DNA of 64,000 bases. Source: Hermatobates lingyangjiaoensis (Eukaryota; Arthropoda; Insecta; Hemiptera; Hermatobatidae). This document shows, one piece after another, positions 1-13,800 of this stretch. Numbering within the stretch: position 1 is the stretch's first letter; the number at the start of each line of letters is the position of its first letter. A program made the translations under genes and the position numbers. The DNA lies in contig JAPFBL010000244.1 of the NCBI GenBank assembly GCA_026182355.1, positions 567,501-631,500 on the forward strand, read 5' to 3'. A model generated the notes under the pieces. That model was not told the DNA's origin, did no database searches, and worked only from the letters and a program-made list of their open reading frames with translations.

Positions 1-94
1 TTCCTATAGTTTAAGAAGTCAGTGTGTAAAATATCTGAATAAATTTAGATAAATGTTTTTAATATTTCATAGCTCTGTGTTGCAGTAATTTGTA

Positions 95-296
95 ATCATA
101 AGGTTTGTAGTTATTGACAGTGGATCACACAAAAAGGGTTTTAGATATATAGTTCACATGATTATGTAGTTTTTTGATGGATATATCAAGTAGTTTCTGA
201 TATTTAGTTGTCCGGTAAGCTGGTCTGTCTTGATACTAAATTGCAAGACGAAATAGTTTTTGACATGAAGGTCACTTACATCAAACGTACAAGTAG
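95..296. repeat. divergent edge monomers of the ~100-bp satellite
   Basis: About two degraded units recognisable by the blocks AGTTTTTGACATG, GGTCACTTACATC and ACAAGTAG. They are more diverged than the units after position 617, as expected at an array edge. The array is then interrupted at 297 by an insertion. Positions 1-94 hold nothing I recognise. Confidence 0.6.
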
Positions 297-616
297 AGAG
301 AAGATCAGGCCTAAAATATCCAGCCCAACCTAACACAGGCCTGCGGGTATTAAAGCTCACCCGAGTCTGTTATATATTGGAGTTTATTCTTCACCAGCCA
401 AGCAAATCTCGGTCATCCGTTTCATCTAAATTATTCATTTTATAACAAATACTTCTTAGTTTAATATCCATATATCGTTTTAGTCATAATATATAAATAT
501 ATTTCTCTTAAAAAAAGTTAACGAGATAAAAGCCAGGGCCCAACCCGAACGTAATAACTGATCCGGCCCGAATTTCGTGTCGGTCGGGTCGGACTCGGGC
601 TTAACATCTTACCTCT
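297..616. mobile_element. 320-bp MITE-like insertion inside the satellite
   Basis: The insert splits a satellite unit. The left flank ACGTACAAGTAG (285-296) recurs as ACGTACAAATAG (617-628), an 11/12 match that could be a target duplication or the two broken ends of one unit. The right end has GC-rich GGGTCGG/CCCGAC text and the ends are weakly inverted (AGAGAAGAT versus AGAGGTAAGAT on the other strand). There is no coding capacity. The family is not recognised; a hAT-like MITE is possible. Confidence 0.45.
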
Positions 617-3600
617 ACGTACAAATAGTTTATAACGCTTAGTTCACACGGCAAGCTATTCTTGACACTATACTACATGAAGAAACAGTTTTTGACATGG
701 AGGTCGCATACATCTTATGAACAAGTAGTTTATAACGCTTAGTTCACACGGCAAGCTATTCTTGACACTATACTACATGAACAAACAATTTTTGACATGG
801 AGGTCGCATACATCGCATAAAAAGTAGTTGATGTTGCTTAGATCACACGGCGAGCTATTCTTGACCTTATACTACATGAAGAAACAGTTTTTGAGATGGA
901 GGTCACATACATCTTATGAACAAGTGGTTCCTAACGCTTAGTTCATACAGCAAGGTATTCTTGACACTATACTACATGAAGAAACAGTTTTTGACATGGA
1001 AATCGCATACATCGTATGAACAAGTAGTTTCTAACGCTTAGTTCACACGACAAGCTTTTCTTGACACGATAGTACATGAAGAAACAGTTTTTGACATGGA
1101 GGTCGCATACATCTTATGAACAAGTAGTTCCTAACGCTTAGTTCATACGGCAAGGTATTCTTGACACTATACTACATGAAGAAACAGTTTTTGACATGGA
1201 GGTCGCATACATCGCATAAAAAGTAGTTTCTGTTGCTTAGATTACACGGCGAGCTATTCTTGACCTTATATTACATGAAGAAACAGTTTTTGACATGGAG
1301 GTCGCATACATCTTATGAACAAGTAGTTCCTAACGCTTAGTTCATATGGCAAGGTATTCTTGACACTATACTACATGAAGAAACCGTTTTTGACATGGAG
1401 GTCGCATACATCGTATGAACGGTAGTTTATAACGCTTAGTTCATACGGCAAGGTATTCTTGACACTATACTACATGAAGAAACAGTTTTTGACATGGAAA
1501 TCGCATACATCGTATGAACAAGTAGTTTCTAACGCTTAGTTCACACGACAAGCTTTTCTTGACACGATAGTACATGAAGAAACACTTTTTGACATGGAGG
1601 TCGCATACATCTTATGAACAAGTAGTTCCTAACGCTTAGTTCATATAGCAAGGTATTCTTGACACTATACTACATGAAGAAACAGTTTTTGAGATGGAGG
1701 TCACATACATCTTATGAACAAGTGGTTCCTAACGCTTAGTTCATACGGCAAGGTATTCTTGACACTATACTACATGAAGAAACAGTTTTTGACATGGAAA
1801 TCGCATACATCGTATGAACAAGTAGTTTCTAACGCTTAGTTCACACGACAAGCTTTTCTTGACACGATAGTACATGAAGAAACACTTTTTGACATGGAGG
1901 TCGCATACATCTTATGAACAAGTAGTTCCTAACGCTTAGTTCATACGGCAAGGTATTCTTGACACTATACTATATGAACAAACAGTTTTTGATATGGAGG
2001 TCGCATAAATCGCATAAAAAGTAGTTTCTGTTGCTTAGATCACACGGCGAGCTATTCTTGACCTTATATTACATGAAGAAACAGTTTTTGACATGGAGGT
2101 CGCATACATCTTATGAACAAGTAGTTCCTAACGCTTAGTTCATATGGCAAGGTATTCTTGACACTAACACATGAAGAAACCGTTTTTTGACATGGAGGTC
2201 GCATACATCGTATGAACGGTATTTTATAACGTTAGTTCATACGGCAAGGTATTCTTGACACTATACTACATGAAGAAACATTTTTGACATGGAAATCGCA
2301 TACATCTTTAAAACAAAGTTTCTAACGCTTAGTTCACACGACAAGCTTTTCTTGACACGATAGTACATGAAGAAAAACTTTTTGACTGGAGGTCGCATAC
2401 ATCTTATGAACAAGTATTCCTAACGCTTAGTTCATAAGCAAGGATTCTTGCACTATACTAATGAAAAACGTTTTTTAATGGAGGCCATACATCATAAAAG
2501 TGGTTCCAAGCTTATTCAACGGCAAGGTATTCTTGACATATATACATGAAGAAACATTTTTTGACATGGAAATCGCATACATCTAGAACAAGTAGTTCTA
2601 ACGCTTAGTTCAAGCAAGCTTTTCTTGACACATATACATGAAAAACATTTTTGACATGGAGGTCGCATACATCTTATGAACGTATTTTTAACGCTTAGTT
2701 CATACGGCAAGGTTTCTTGCCACTATACAATGAAAAACAGTTTTTAATGGATCGCATAAATCGATAAAAAGTAGTTTCTTTGCTTAGTCACACGGCAGCT
2801 TTCTTGACCATATTACATAAAAACATTTTTGACAGGGGTCGCATACATCTTATGAACAAGTAGTTCCTAACGCTTAGTTCATATGGCAAGGTATTCTTGC
2901 ACTATACAATGAAAAAACAGTTTTTGAATGAGGTCGCATACATCGTATGAAGGTAGTTTTAACGTTAGTTCAACGGCAAGGTATTCTTGACCTAATACAT
3001 GAAGAAACAGTTTTTGACATGGAAATCGCATACTCTATGAACAATAGTTTCTAACGCTTATTCAAGACAAGTTTTCTTGACACGATATACATGAAAAACC
3101 TTTTTGAATGGAGGTCGCATACATCTTATGAACAAGTAGTTCCTAACGCTTAGTTCATACGGCAAGGTATTCTTGCCACTATACTAATGAACAAACAGTT
3201 TTTGAATGAAATCGCATAAATCGAAAAAAGTAGTTTCTTTGGCTTAGATCACACGCAGCTTTCTTGACCATATTACATGAAGAAACATTTTTGACATGGA
3301 GGTCGCATACATCTTATGAACAATAGTTCCTAACGCTTAATTCATATGGCAAGGTATTCTTGACACTATACTACATGAAGAAACCGTTTTTGACATGGAG
3401 GTCGCATACATCGTATGAACGGTAGTTTTATAACGCTTAGTTCATACGGCAAGGTTTCTTGACACTATACTACATGAAGAAACAGTTTTTGACATGGAAA
3501 TCGCAACATCGTATGAACAAGTAGTTTCTAAGCTTAGTTCACACGACAAGCTTTTCTTGACACGATAGACATAAAGAAACACTTTTTGACATGGAGGTCG

Positions 3601-5860
3601 CATACATCTTATGAACAAGTAGTTCCTAACGCTTATTCATAAGCAAGGTATTCTTGCACTATACTAATGAAAAACAGTTTTTGAATGGAGGTCCATAATT
3701 TATAAAGTGGTTCCAAGCTTAGTTCAACGGCAAGGTATTCTTGACCTATATACATGAAGAAACAGTTTTGACATGGAAATCGCATACATCTATGAACAAG
3801 TAGTTTTCTAAGCTTAGTTCAAGCAAGTTTTCTTGACACATATACATGAAAAACCTTTTTGACATGGAGGTCGCATACATCTATGAACGTATTTAACGCT
3901 TAGTTCATACGGCAAGGTATTCTTGCCACTATACTAATGAAAAACAGTTTTTGAATGGATCGCATAAATCGATAAAAAGAGTTTCTTTGGCTTAGTCACA
4001 CGGCAGCTTTCTTGACCTTTATTACATGAAGAAACATTTTTGACATGGAGGTCGCATACATCTTATGAACAAGTAGTTCCTAACGCTTAGTTCATATGGC
4101 AAGGTATTCTTGACACTATACACAGAAAAACAGTTTTTGAATGGAGGTCCATAATCTATGAACGGTGTTTTAACGCTTAGTTCATCGGCAAGGTATTCTT
4201 GACACTATACACATGAAGAAACATTTTTGACATGGAAATCGCATACATCGTATGAACAAGTAGTTTCTAACGCTTAGTTCACACGACAAGCTTTTCTTGA
4301 CACGATAGTACATGAAGAAACACTTTTTGACATGGAGGTCGCATACATCTTATGAACAAGTAGTTCCTAACGCTTAGTTCATACGGCAAGGTATTCTTGC
4401 CACTATACTATATGAACAAACAGTTTTTGATATGGAGGTCGCATAAAAAGTAGTTTCTTTTGCTTAGATCACACGGCGAGCTATTCTTAACCGTATACTA
4501 CATGAAGAAACAGTTTTTGAGATGGAGGTCGAATACATCTTATGAACAAGTAGTTCCTAACGCTTAGTTCATACGGCAAGGTATTCTTGACACTATACTA
4601 CAAAAAAACCGTTTTTGACATGGAGGTCGCATACATCAAGAACGGTATTTTAACGCTTATTCAACGCAAGTATTTTGACCATACTACATAAAAAATTTTT
4701 GACTGGAAATCGCATACATCGTATGAACAAGTATTTAAACGCTTAGTTCACAGCAAGTTTTCTTGAACGTTTATACATAAGAAAATTTTTGACATGGGGT
4801 CGCATAAACTTATGAACAAGTAGTTCCTAACGCTTAGTTCAAGGAAGGTATTCTTGACACTATACTACATAAAAGAAACATTTTTGAAATGGAGGTCCAT
4901 ACATCTTATGAACAAGTGGTTCCTAACGCTTATTCAACGGCAAGGTATTCTTGACACTATACTACAGAAAAACAGTTTTTGAATGAAATCGCATACATCT
5001 ATGAACAAGTAGTTTTCTAACGCTTATTCACACGACAAGCTTTTCTTGACCGTATACATGAAGAAACATTTTGACATGGAGGTCGCATACATCTTATGAA
5101 CAAGTAGTTTAACGCTTAGTTCAAGGCAAGGTATTCTTGACTAACTAATAAAAAAGTTTTTGAATGGATCCAAAAAATAGTTTTTTTTGTTAGATCACAC
5201 GGCGAGATTTTAAGAACCATAAGAAAAATTTTTGAGAGGAGGCGAATCATTTATAACAAGAGTTCCTGCTTATTCATGGAAGCTATTCTTGACATATACT
5301 CAAGAAGAAACTTTTTACAGGGGTCGCTAATCAGAACAAAGCCTACGCTTTTCAAGCAAGCTACTTGAGGTACAATGAAGAAACAGTTTTTACTGGGGTC
5401 GCATACATCGATAACAGTATTTTCCTTGTTCCGGCAATGTATTCTTGATAGAACAATAAGAAAAATTTTTCATGGAGGTCGATACATCTTTTCAAGATTT
5501 CCTACCTTAGTTCACAATAAGGATTTTGACACTAACTCAAAAGAAACAGTTTTTGCAGGAGGTCCATACACTTATGAAAAATTTAGTTAGAAGAAAGTAT
5601 TTTAATACAAAGAAAAACATTTTTTGACAAGGGTACATTTAGAAAAAGTACCTACGCTTAGTTCACCGAAAGCTATTCGCCCTTTCTACGAAGAAACAGT
5701 TTTTGAAGGAGGTCCTAATGTATAAATAGTTTATTAAATTATTAAAGGAAGGATTCAATAATCTAAAAAACAGTTTTTGAATTATATCTCCAACAAATAG
5801 TTTTTATATAAAAAAATCTCACTTAAAGGAAAGGGTTTTAAATGAAAACCAATTAAATAG
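617..5860. repeat. ~100-bp satellite array with several monomer subtypes
   Basis: About 50 head-to-tail units of about 100 bp. At least four subtypes alternate, distinguished by the blocks TTCACACGGCAAGCTATT, TTCATACGGCAAGGTATT, TTCACACGACAAGCTTTT and GATCACACGGCGAGCTATT. The run of subtypes recurs every 500-800 bp, suggesting higher-order structure. The array lies in the transcribed span of CTR9, just downstream of exon 11. Up to about 2160 the units are clean. From there to the end they carry 1-3 base deletions every 10-20 bases. No real coding capacity: short ORFs here are satellite translations. Confidence 0.93.
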
Positions 5861-5938
5861 AATTTTTGCACATAAAATCGCCGAATCAATTAGGTAAACA
5901 TAACGATCTTGGAATATATTACAAGTGTTTGCTACTTA

Positions 5939-6140
5939 AGTCGACGTGTTGGGATGTTCCTAAGATGTTTTACACCTTTCCGCCTTATCGAAGAACCAAA
6001 GCGCCTCACTCAGCCTTGCCAAGTTGTACGTAATGGTGACGGCAATCGAGTTGTAATACTGCGGGTCGTCCACTGCTTCCAGCATCGAGCACTCCAACGA
6101 CTGCTCGAAATATTTCTTTGCTTCCGTCAAGTTGTCAAGT
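5939..6140 (-). CDS. CTR9: CTR9 exon 11, 3' part apparently frameshifted
   Basis: Completes the split Arg, then [16 protein letters not shown] and [22 protein letters not shown], matching the orthologue. Beyond about position 5995 the frame collapses into two stops, although the text still resembles sequence coding for YKNILREHPNYVDC with several 1-3 base deletions. The exon probably ends near 5939, where a GTAAGT-like donor seems to have lost its G. This is the edge of the dropout-rich zone, so I read the breaks as sequencing or polishing errors rather than a real pseudogene. Confidence 0.8.
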
Positions 6141-7661
6141 CTAGAGATAGGTAAAAACAGAATTAAAACGAGAAAAGGATTTCATGGTTTATAATGGCTG
6201 CTTTTGTTATAAACATTCTATTTCCTTCTTTAAGAGTTCCTATTCACCTATCAATGATCAAACCACAATAAGAAATGGGAAAACAAGACTAAGATCTTTC
6301 AACCGTAACAAGCGGTTTTCGTCAGAGTAAAACCCAACTGAACACTAGATGCAGAAAACATCTGGTGAGGAGTTGAGAAGAGTGGGAGGGAAGAGTGGTA
6401 TTTTAAAAGGGTGAAAGCACAGGAAAGGACTAATGTCCAGAAAGGGATGTTTGGGGAAACAAAGGAGTACAGTAAGAAAAAGTAAAAAACTATCCGCTAG
6501 CTGTCAACCCTCTTTGAAGAGGCTATCGCCCTCGTGACGAAAGTATCAAGTTTGAAGAGACCGTTACTAATGTTTATAATATTAGATCTATTAAATTTAA
6601 TTAGAGACGATTCAATAATATTTCTTAACAACATTGATTTTTCATAGGTAATATATTTAGCTCCTGTCCAATCAATATGATGATTTTCATTTTTTATATG
6701 CAAGAATAAGGCACTACTTTTTTCCTGTCTACTTATGTTATATTGGTGTTGTTTTACACGTGTCTTTAATGATTTACCAGTTTGACCAATATAAATTTTA
6801 TGGCAATTTTTGCACGGAATTTTATAAATACCAGCGACTCCAATTCGCTGGGAGAGTTTTTTATTAACATATTACCATGTTATTACGATTAGAAAACACT
6901 ATATTAAAATCAAGTTGTTTGGCTAATCTTGGAAGGGGGTCCAATGATTCGTGGTATGGCAAAACTATAGAATTTGATATTAAAAGGGGCTCTGTTGAAG
7001 TATTAGAGAAAGTTTTTTTAGCACCCTTCAAAGCTAAATCGATATAAGAAGAGGGGTATTTTAATGAAAGGGCAATTGACCTAATGTTATTAATTTCTTC
7101 ATTAAGGAATTCAGGAGAGCAAATTCTTAACGCACTCAAAAACATATTTCTAAAAACAGAAATTTTAACATTTTTTGGATGCGAAGAATAAAAGTGAACG
7201 TATGCAAGTACATTCATAGGTTTTCTATATACACTAAAGCGTAACTCATTAGGTAACCTATGGATCAGGACATCTAAGAAGGGCAAATTACCACTTATTT
7301 CTTCTTCCATTGTGAATTTGATTGTCGGCACTAATGAATTCAATTTTGTCAGGAAATCAACTTTATTTAAAGAATTGGGACAAATGCAAAGAATATCGTC
7401 AACATATCTATACCATTTAACATTTTTGGGCAAAATTGAGCTTAACATTTTACTCTCAAAAAACTCCATATATAAATTACTTAGGAGGGGGGATAAACAG
7501 TTACCCATAGCAAGACCAAATTTTTGTATATAATAATTATTTTCAAATTGAAAATGACAATCTACCACACATAACTTAATTAACTCTATTATAGTGGTAG
7601 ATGGAAGGGGAAGGGAATAATTAATTAATTCCTCCTGGAGAGAGAGAGTGAGTGACTGTGT

Positions 7662-7701
<40 letters not shown>

Positions 7702-7768
7702 GTGACTGTGTGAAAGAGAGAGAGAGAGAGAGAAAGAGAGAGAAAGAGAGAGAGTGTGACTGTGTGAA

Positions 7769-7819
<51 letters not shown>

Positions 7820-10800
7820 GAGAGAAATAGGAAGAGAAAGGTAGAGTGGATGAGTATATGAAAGGGAGAATGAGTGAAATAGAGGCTAATTTTTTCCTAA
7901 TATATTATTCTTATATTTGTTGTTTGTACTTCGTTATAATTCTCTGCGTTATATTTTCAATATGTGTCCTACACTTAGTCTTAGAGCAAATGTAAAAGCC
8001 TTGCCTAACCTTTAGAAAAAAAAATAACAAAGAAATGTACCTGCCTTCCAATATGAAACTGATCTACACTCCACTTCCATCCTATTCCCAGTCAGTTGTA
8101 ATTGTGTTGACCTTTATACGCACCAAGCCATTTTCAGGCCATATGGTTTTTAAATCAAGTCAGGTTGTCTTTTTACGATTTGCCCTTTAGCCGTCGCATG
8201 TACACATGACGACACGTTGTACCACAGACATTCACCCGTAGGTTCGTACTCTCTTCCTTATTTTATTTTTATTGTCTTTTACTATATTTACCTTGTGCTG
8301 TAGATAACTCTCTGATGACATTGTATTTTTTAGTTAATGCCTGAGGAAGAACACTAAGTGTTCGAAACGCGTTGTTTATACGATTACATTTTTATTGGGG
8401 GAGACCATTTCATTAGCTTTTTTTCCTACAAAAATATATTCATTTCTCTTCTCCAAGAAATACCAAACTTCCTCTATACCAAGAACATAGTAAACTTCAA
8501 TAATTTGTTTGTGTTTTCCGCACATACCTGTAGTGTAAACAGCCAACGTTATTCAATATCTCTGGGGGGATATTGGCGTTAACAGTCTCTTTAAGGATCT
8601 TCATGGCTGTGCCATACGCCTGCAGGGAGCCCTGAAGATCAGACTGTTCTAAGATTTGAGCTAATTCTATCCACGCCTCCACATCGTCTGGAAACTGTTC
8701 TGTTACCTGTAACAATGACAACATGTCAGTCCATATCCAACGTATTTTAATTTGGTTAGGTATTTTTTTTTAAATCCATTTATTTAACATGCTTCATATA
8801 GTATATTACATGCTGTGCGAATCTCATTTTTACATTAAGAATACATTTAAACATATCTCTGTTTATATAACTAATACTTAGTTATATCTCTGTTCCACGG
8901 TCGACAATTCATTACTATTTCGTATATATATATTATTATTTATTATTATTATTCTTTTCTTTATTTTCTAACTTACTATATATTTATTATTATTATTCTT
9001 TTCTTTATTTTCTAACTTACTATGGCGCAGTCAATACGTTTTCTTTTCCTATATTTATTATTATTATTCTTTTCTTTATTTTCTAACTAACTATTCCTTC
9101 CCTATTAATTCTTACTCTCTTTCAACTCTTTATTTAATATATCTTTCCTAGTTTACTATTAATCTTAATTATTATTATTATTAATTTTCTTAATCTATTT
9201 ATTCTCTATTAGTCCAGTTATACCGTTGACCTTTCAACTCTTTTATTCTAACCGCTTGTTTCTTGTTCATTATTGACCTTTGACCTTCTCTTTATATTAA
9301 CCTGTACTATCCTTTTAATCTATTTATAGCAATGACTAAGCATGAGTCATCGATTTTAATTTAACATGTCACTTGGCCAACTCCTTTTCCAGTTAAACCT
9401 TGTTAGCAGGAGGTTAGTTCGTAGGATCGAATCACTCAGTCTTAAGATCGTGAATGCCGAGACTGCGGTTAATTTTAATGATACTTGTTTAAAAGAGGAT
9501 CTTTTTATACCAATGGAAGGGAGGCTTCCATCTTATTTTTTTTTTTTTGTTTCACAAGTAAATTATAGTCGATTGTAAAAACAATTAAAATATCTGTACA
9601 GGTTCTTCCTCTCCTTTTTCAATAATTGAAAATAAATCATTCACTATAGTATAATAGATTTTATTGTGATATCTAGTTTGTCGCTATAGACCAGTAGTTC
9701 TCAACCTTTGCTTGTATAGGGACCCCCTCGCCCAGTGATATTTAAAAAACATAATTATGCGAATTTTTAAACAAATTTGTGTTTTTGGTAAATGAAAAGA
9801 TTATATTTACATTTTGTATTTTGCAATGTCAAAATACAAAAATCTTTTTAAAAACAATAACAAAATGTTTATTTATTAACACTTTATAAAGTATGCTGAA
9901 ATAAATTGTAAAAGAATCAGTTTTGAATATAAAAAAAATATATTCTAACCTAGTGCAGTCAGTTATTATGTGACTGGGTAAAAAGGTAATGAAATGGTCT
10001 CCACATATAAAAATTTTATCGTATAAACAACGCGTTCCGAACAAGGAGTGTTCTTCCTCAGGCATTAACTAACTATAGTTAATGCCTGAGGAAGAACACT
10101 ACGTGTTCGAAACGAGTTGTTTCATTAGCTTTTTCACCCTAATTTCATTAGCTTTTTACCATACAAAAAAAATATTGTAATAGAACATTTAAAAATATTG
10201 GAACATTATAACAAAATGGCTAGGATATTGGGCCTTATGTTTTAATTATTAAGTTTGAATATTCTAACAGTTAGCTCGCTATGCTTTGATAAATATGATT
10301 AGGTTATGCTATCCTAATACATACATATAAACTTGTTCGTGTAATGTATTCTCAAAGTACTATTTCTCCTGGTAGACCCCCAGTAATCCTCTGAGACCCC
10401 GTTGAGAACCGATGATATAGACAATTCAAGCATAATAAGAAACTGGATGTTACGACTGGACATAAAACAGAGCAGAGTACTAATTATGGACAGTGACTTA
10501 TCATAATTGAACAGTGACTTGCACTGGGAGAAGAATAATCCACATACGGCCTGTGTGTGTGCGTGTGATTGTGTAAGTACGCGTATTTGTGAGCGAGTAA
10601 GAAAAAAATTTAGAAACAGAGAAACAGAGAGGAAACAATACAATGACAAACCTTTTTTAAATGGCTCTTCGCTATATCCCTTTTCGATTGACTGGACGAA
10701 CTAGCATACAATGAACCAAGGATCTTTAGGGTTTCATAGTTGCCTGGTTGAGCTTTTAAAACTTTTTCAAAACATTGCGCTGCCTAAAACAAATATTTTT

Positions 10801-13800
10801 CAAATTATTACTTAAATAATGTCAGTTATAAAAAACAAAGTGAAACACCCAGGTAATAAACAACAGAGACTATATTCAAAACAGGTTTCTTGAGGTTTTA
10901 GTAAAAAAAAAAAATAACTACTCCTGACTATAAGCCGACGTTTCGCCGAATATTGTTCGTTATTTTCAAGGCTAAAAAACAATTTATTGAAAACATAAGT
11001 ACTGAAAACAAATATAGTTAATGGGTTAGTTCCACTGAGGTTAGTAATATTAGAATTAGTAGTAATACTGACCGTCATACCTCGTAAATTCTCAGAAAAG
11101 CTCGACCGGTTTCGGGTCCGTCCGGATCCCATCTTCAAGGGTTGCTCTTGAAGATGGGATCGGACGGTCCCAAAACCGGTCGAGCTTTTCTGAGAATTTA
11201 CGAGGGTTTGACGGACAGTATTATTACTAATTCTGAAAACAAATACATCCACAAAATATCAACCAACTGAAAACAAAAAAACACAATAAACAACAAACAC
11301 AAATAAAGTAAAAGAAAACCAAACATAGACAGTGTTATTGTTTTTTAATAGAACAAATGTATTGTTTAAACATAATTACTTCTATTAATAATTAATTGTT
11401 AATTATTATTAATTGGTAAAAAAATTAACCGATAAGTAATACTGCAAAAAAAATCTGCGATGATAAATCCACAGAACATTCAAAGAAAACAAAAAACAAA
11501 AAACAAAAATTACAAACAATACAAATAACAAAAATATAAAGAAATTAAGGAGAAATCCAAAATCTACAAAGTTATTACCTTTTATTTTGAAGGAAAGCTA
11601 TTAAAGTTAGCTACATTTACCTAATATTAATATAACAGACAGGAAAACAAAGGGAGGTTATATAACCATAAAAGAAAAACAAGTTCAAATTAATTATTGT
11701 ATAATACGATTCAAAACAAAAAATAAAAGGAACACAAACAAAGCAAACAATAGAGACTCTACATAAAAGAAAAGATAATTCTTCTGCCTCTCTATGTCTT
11801 AATGAGCAAATTCCGGAGTGTCCAAAATATCTAAAACTGATCCTAGAATCACAAAGAATAAATTTAAAAAAAAAAAGTTTCTTTTTTCTAAATTAGTGTT
11901 CCTGGCCTTCTGTATTTCAGTTTAACGGTTTTTAAGCATACCTGACTCCTTTATCACCTTATCTCCTAAATGTCTCTCCCCACTCTATCCCTGCGGATCA
12001 ATTTCCTACTAGTTGTTTTCACTGGACCAACCTTCAGCACCACATCCTTGGGTATGTCTTTAATTCTCTTAATTGAATTTTATTATTTCACTCTAATTTT
12101 GTAACTGATTAGATATAATTTATATTGTAGTGTTAGATATAATTTATATTGCAGTGTCTTCCTGATGATGAACACAAAGTGTTTGAAACGCGTTGTTGTT
12201 GTTGAATAAAACTTCATTTGTGTGGAGACTTTTGTTTATCCATTTTACCTCAGAATAAAAGAACAGACCCTACAAGAGTTTATCGAACTCTTGTAGGAGA
12301 TGGGAATAAATATGACCAAGACTAGCCATTTCAGATCTCTTATTACAGGCCATTGGTGCTTTTATTATATTAATAAATGTAATAGCTCTTTTTTGTGTGT
12401 TTTTCATGTCGTGGTATTTTTGTGTCTCTAAACGTAAATGAATGTCTACATTTAGAGACTATATTATTCACTGTTAACTAGTTTTGCGTGCCTGTGACGC
12501 AGTACACCATGAATGGGCAAAATACGACCCGCGGGCCACATCCGGCCCTTTGGTCTTTTGAATCCGACCCACCGAAGATTGGTACATGACTAAGGTTTGA
12601 TGTAAATGATTGTATTAATTTTATTTTGACTCGTAATGAAGTGCATTTCAGCATCAGGTGGTGCAGTATCACACTTACAGCTTTCGTTCTTCTTTTGCTG
12701 GTCAGATTATTTAAGTGTGATAAATACTAACAAAAAACCTAAAGATCCCAGATGGGTGATGAATATCTCAGATCTGTTCTGAGAATCGCCCCAGATTTCG
12801 ATACTATATTTAAAATTTGTGATCAACAATACTGTTCTCATAAAAAGAGTATGTTTATACTTCAATGACTTTTTTTGATTTTTGTTTAATACGCACTGTT
12901 AACTAATGCTGTTTTTTTATATTGTATCTTGCGCTTAAATGGTCCACCTGTCAAATTTTAAAGTTAATGTAGCCCGCGAATCAAAATAATTGCCCACCCC
13001 TGCAGTACACGATTTCTGTGTTTTCACAAAAATAAATGTTATATAAATATGTCTCTAATAACACGTAAAATTAACTGCACAACTAATAAATTAAGCCCCA
13101 GACTTCGATTGCTATAATTTAAAGGGTTTGTGATCAACCAAACAACCTGTTTCTCATCCCTAAAGAGTAAATGTTATAATACATATCAATGAACTATTTT
13201 TTGTCTTTTGTTTGCTAACAAATACGTAAAAACTGTAGACTAATGCTGTTGGTTGTTAATATTGTATCTTGCGCTTAAATGGCCCACCTGAATCAAAAAG
13301 ATTTTAAATAAATTGTAGACCACTACCTGTTCATTAATTTAGGTAAAAGTTAATGAATAGCCCGCGAGTCAAAATTAAGTTGCCCACCCCTGCAGTACAC
13401 GATTTCTGTGATTTCACAAAAATAAATGTTATATAAATATGTCTCTAATAACACGTAAAATTAACTGCACACCTAATAAATTAAAACATACACATATATT
13501 TAACATATAAGCACCAAAGGGGGTATGTACGACAAACCTAAACAAATCCCGCATTTGCTACCTCCGCCCCAATGATACAATATTAATAAGACAATAATAT
13601 ATGGATACTAACATTTTCTGTGTCACCTCTGTAGATGTACATTTGGCCTAACCCAAAATGAGGTAAAACAAACATAGAGGGAGCAAACTGAGTGGCTTGG
13701 TAGTAATATTGAAATGCTTTGTCATAGTCCTCCTGAAAAGCAAAAAAATATATTAAATTATAATTCTAACGTACTGCAATCAGTTATTATGTTTTATTTA

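Larger units (their letters stand above)
6249..7640 (-). mobile_element. 5'-truncated Penelope-like element (RT, GIY-YIG, 3' hammerhead-like end)
   Basis: In CTR9 intron 10, same strand as CTR9. In element order: RT fragment (7637-6864), GIY-YIG endonuclease region (6860-6497), then a ~240-bp 3' region ending in the hammerhead-like motif (6328-6287) and the tail ACCACAATAAGAAATGGG read on the plus strand. The same 3' region recurs at 33422-33640 and 62581-62990 with no coding part. The 5' end runs into a (GA)n tract at 7640. Penelope-like elements are retrotransposons with telomerase-like RT and GIY-YIG endonuclease. Confidence 0.9.

Noticed and set aside
5909..6154. 81-aa plus-strand frame at 5.9-6.15 kb
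   Set aside because: Antisense shadow of CTR9 exon 11.
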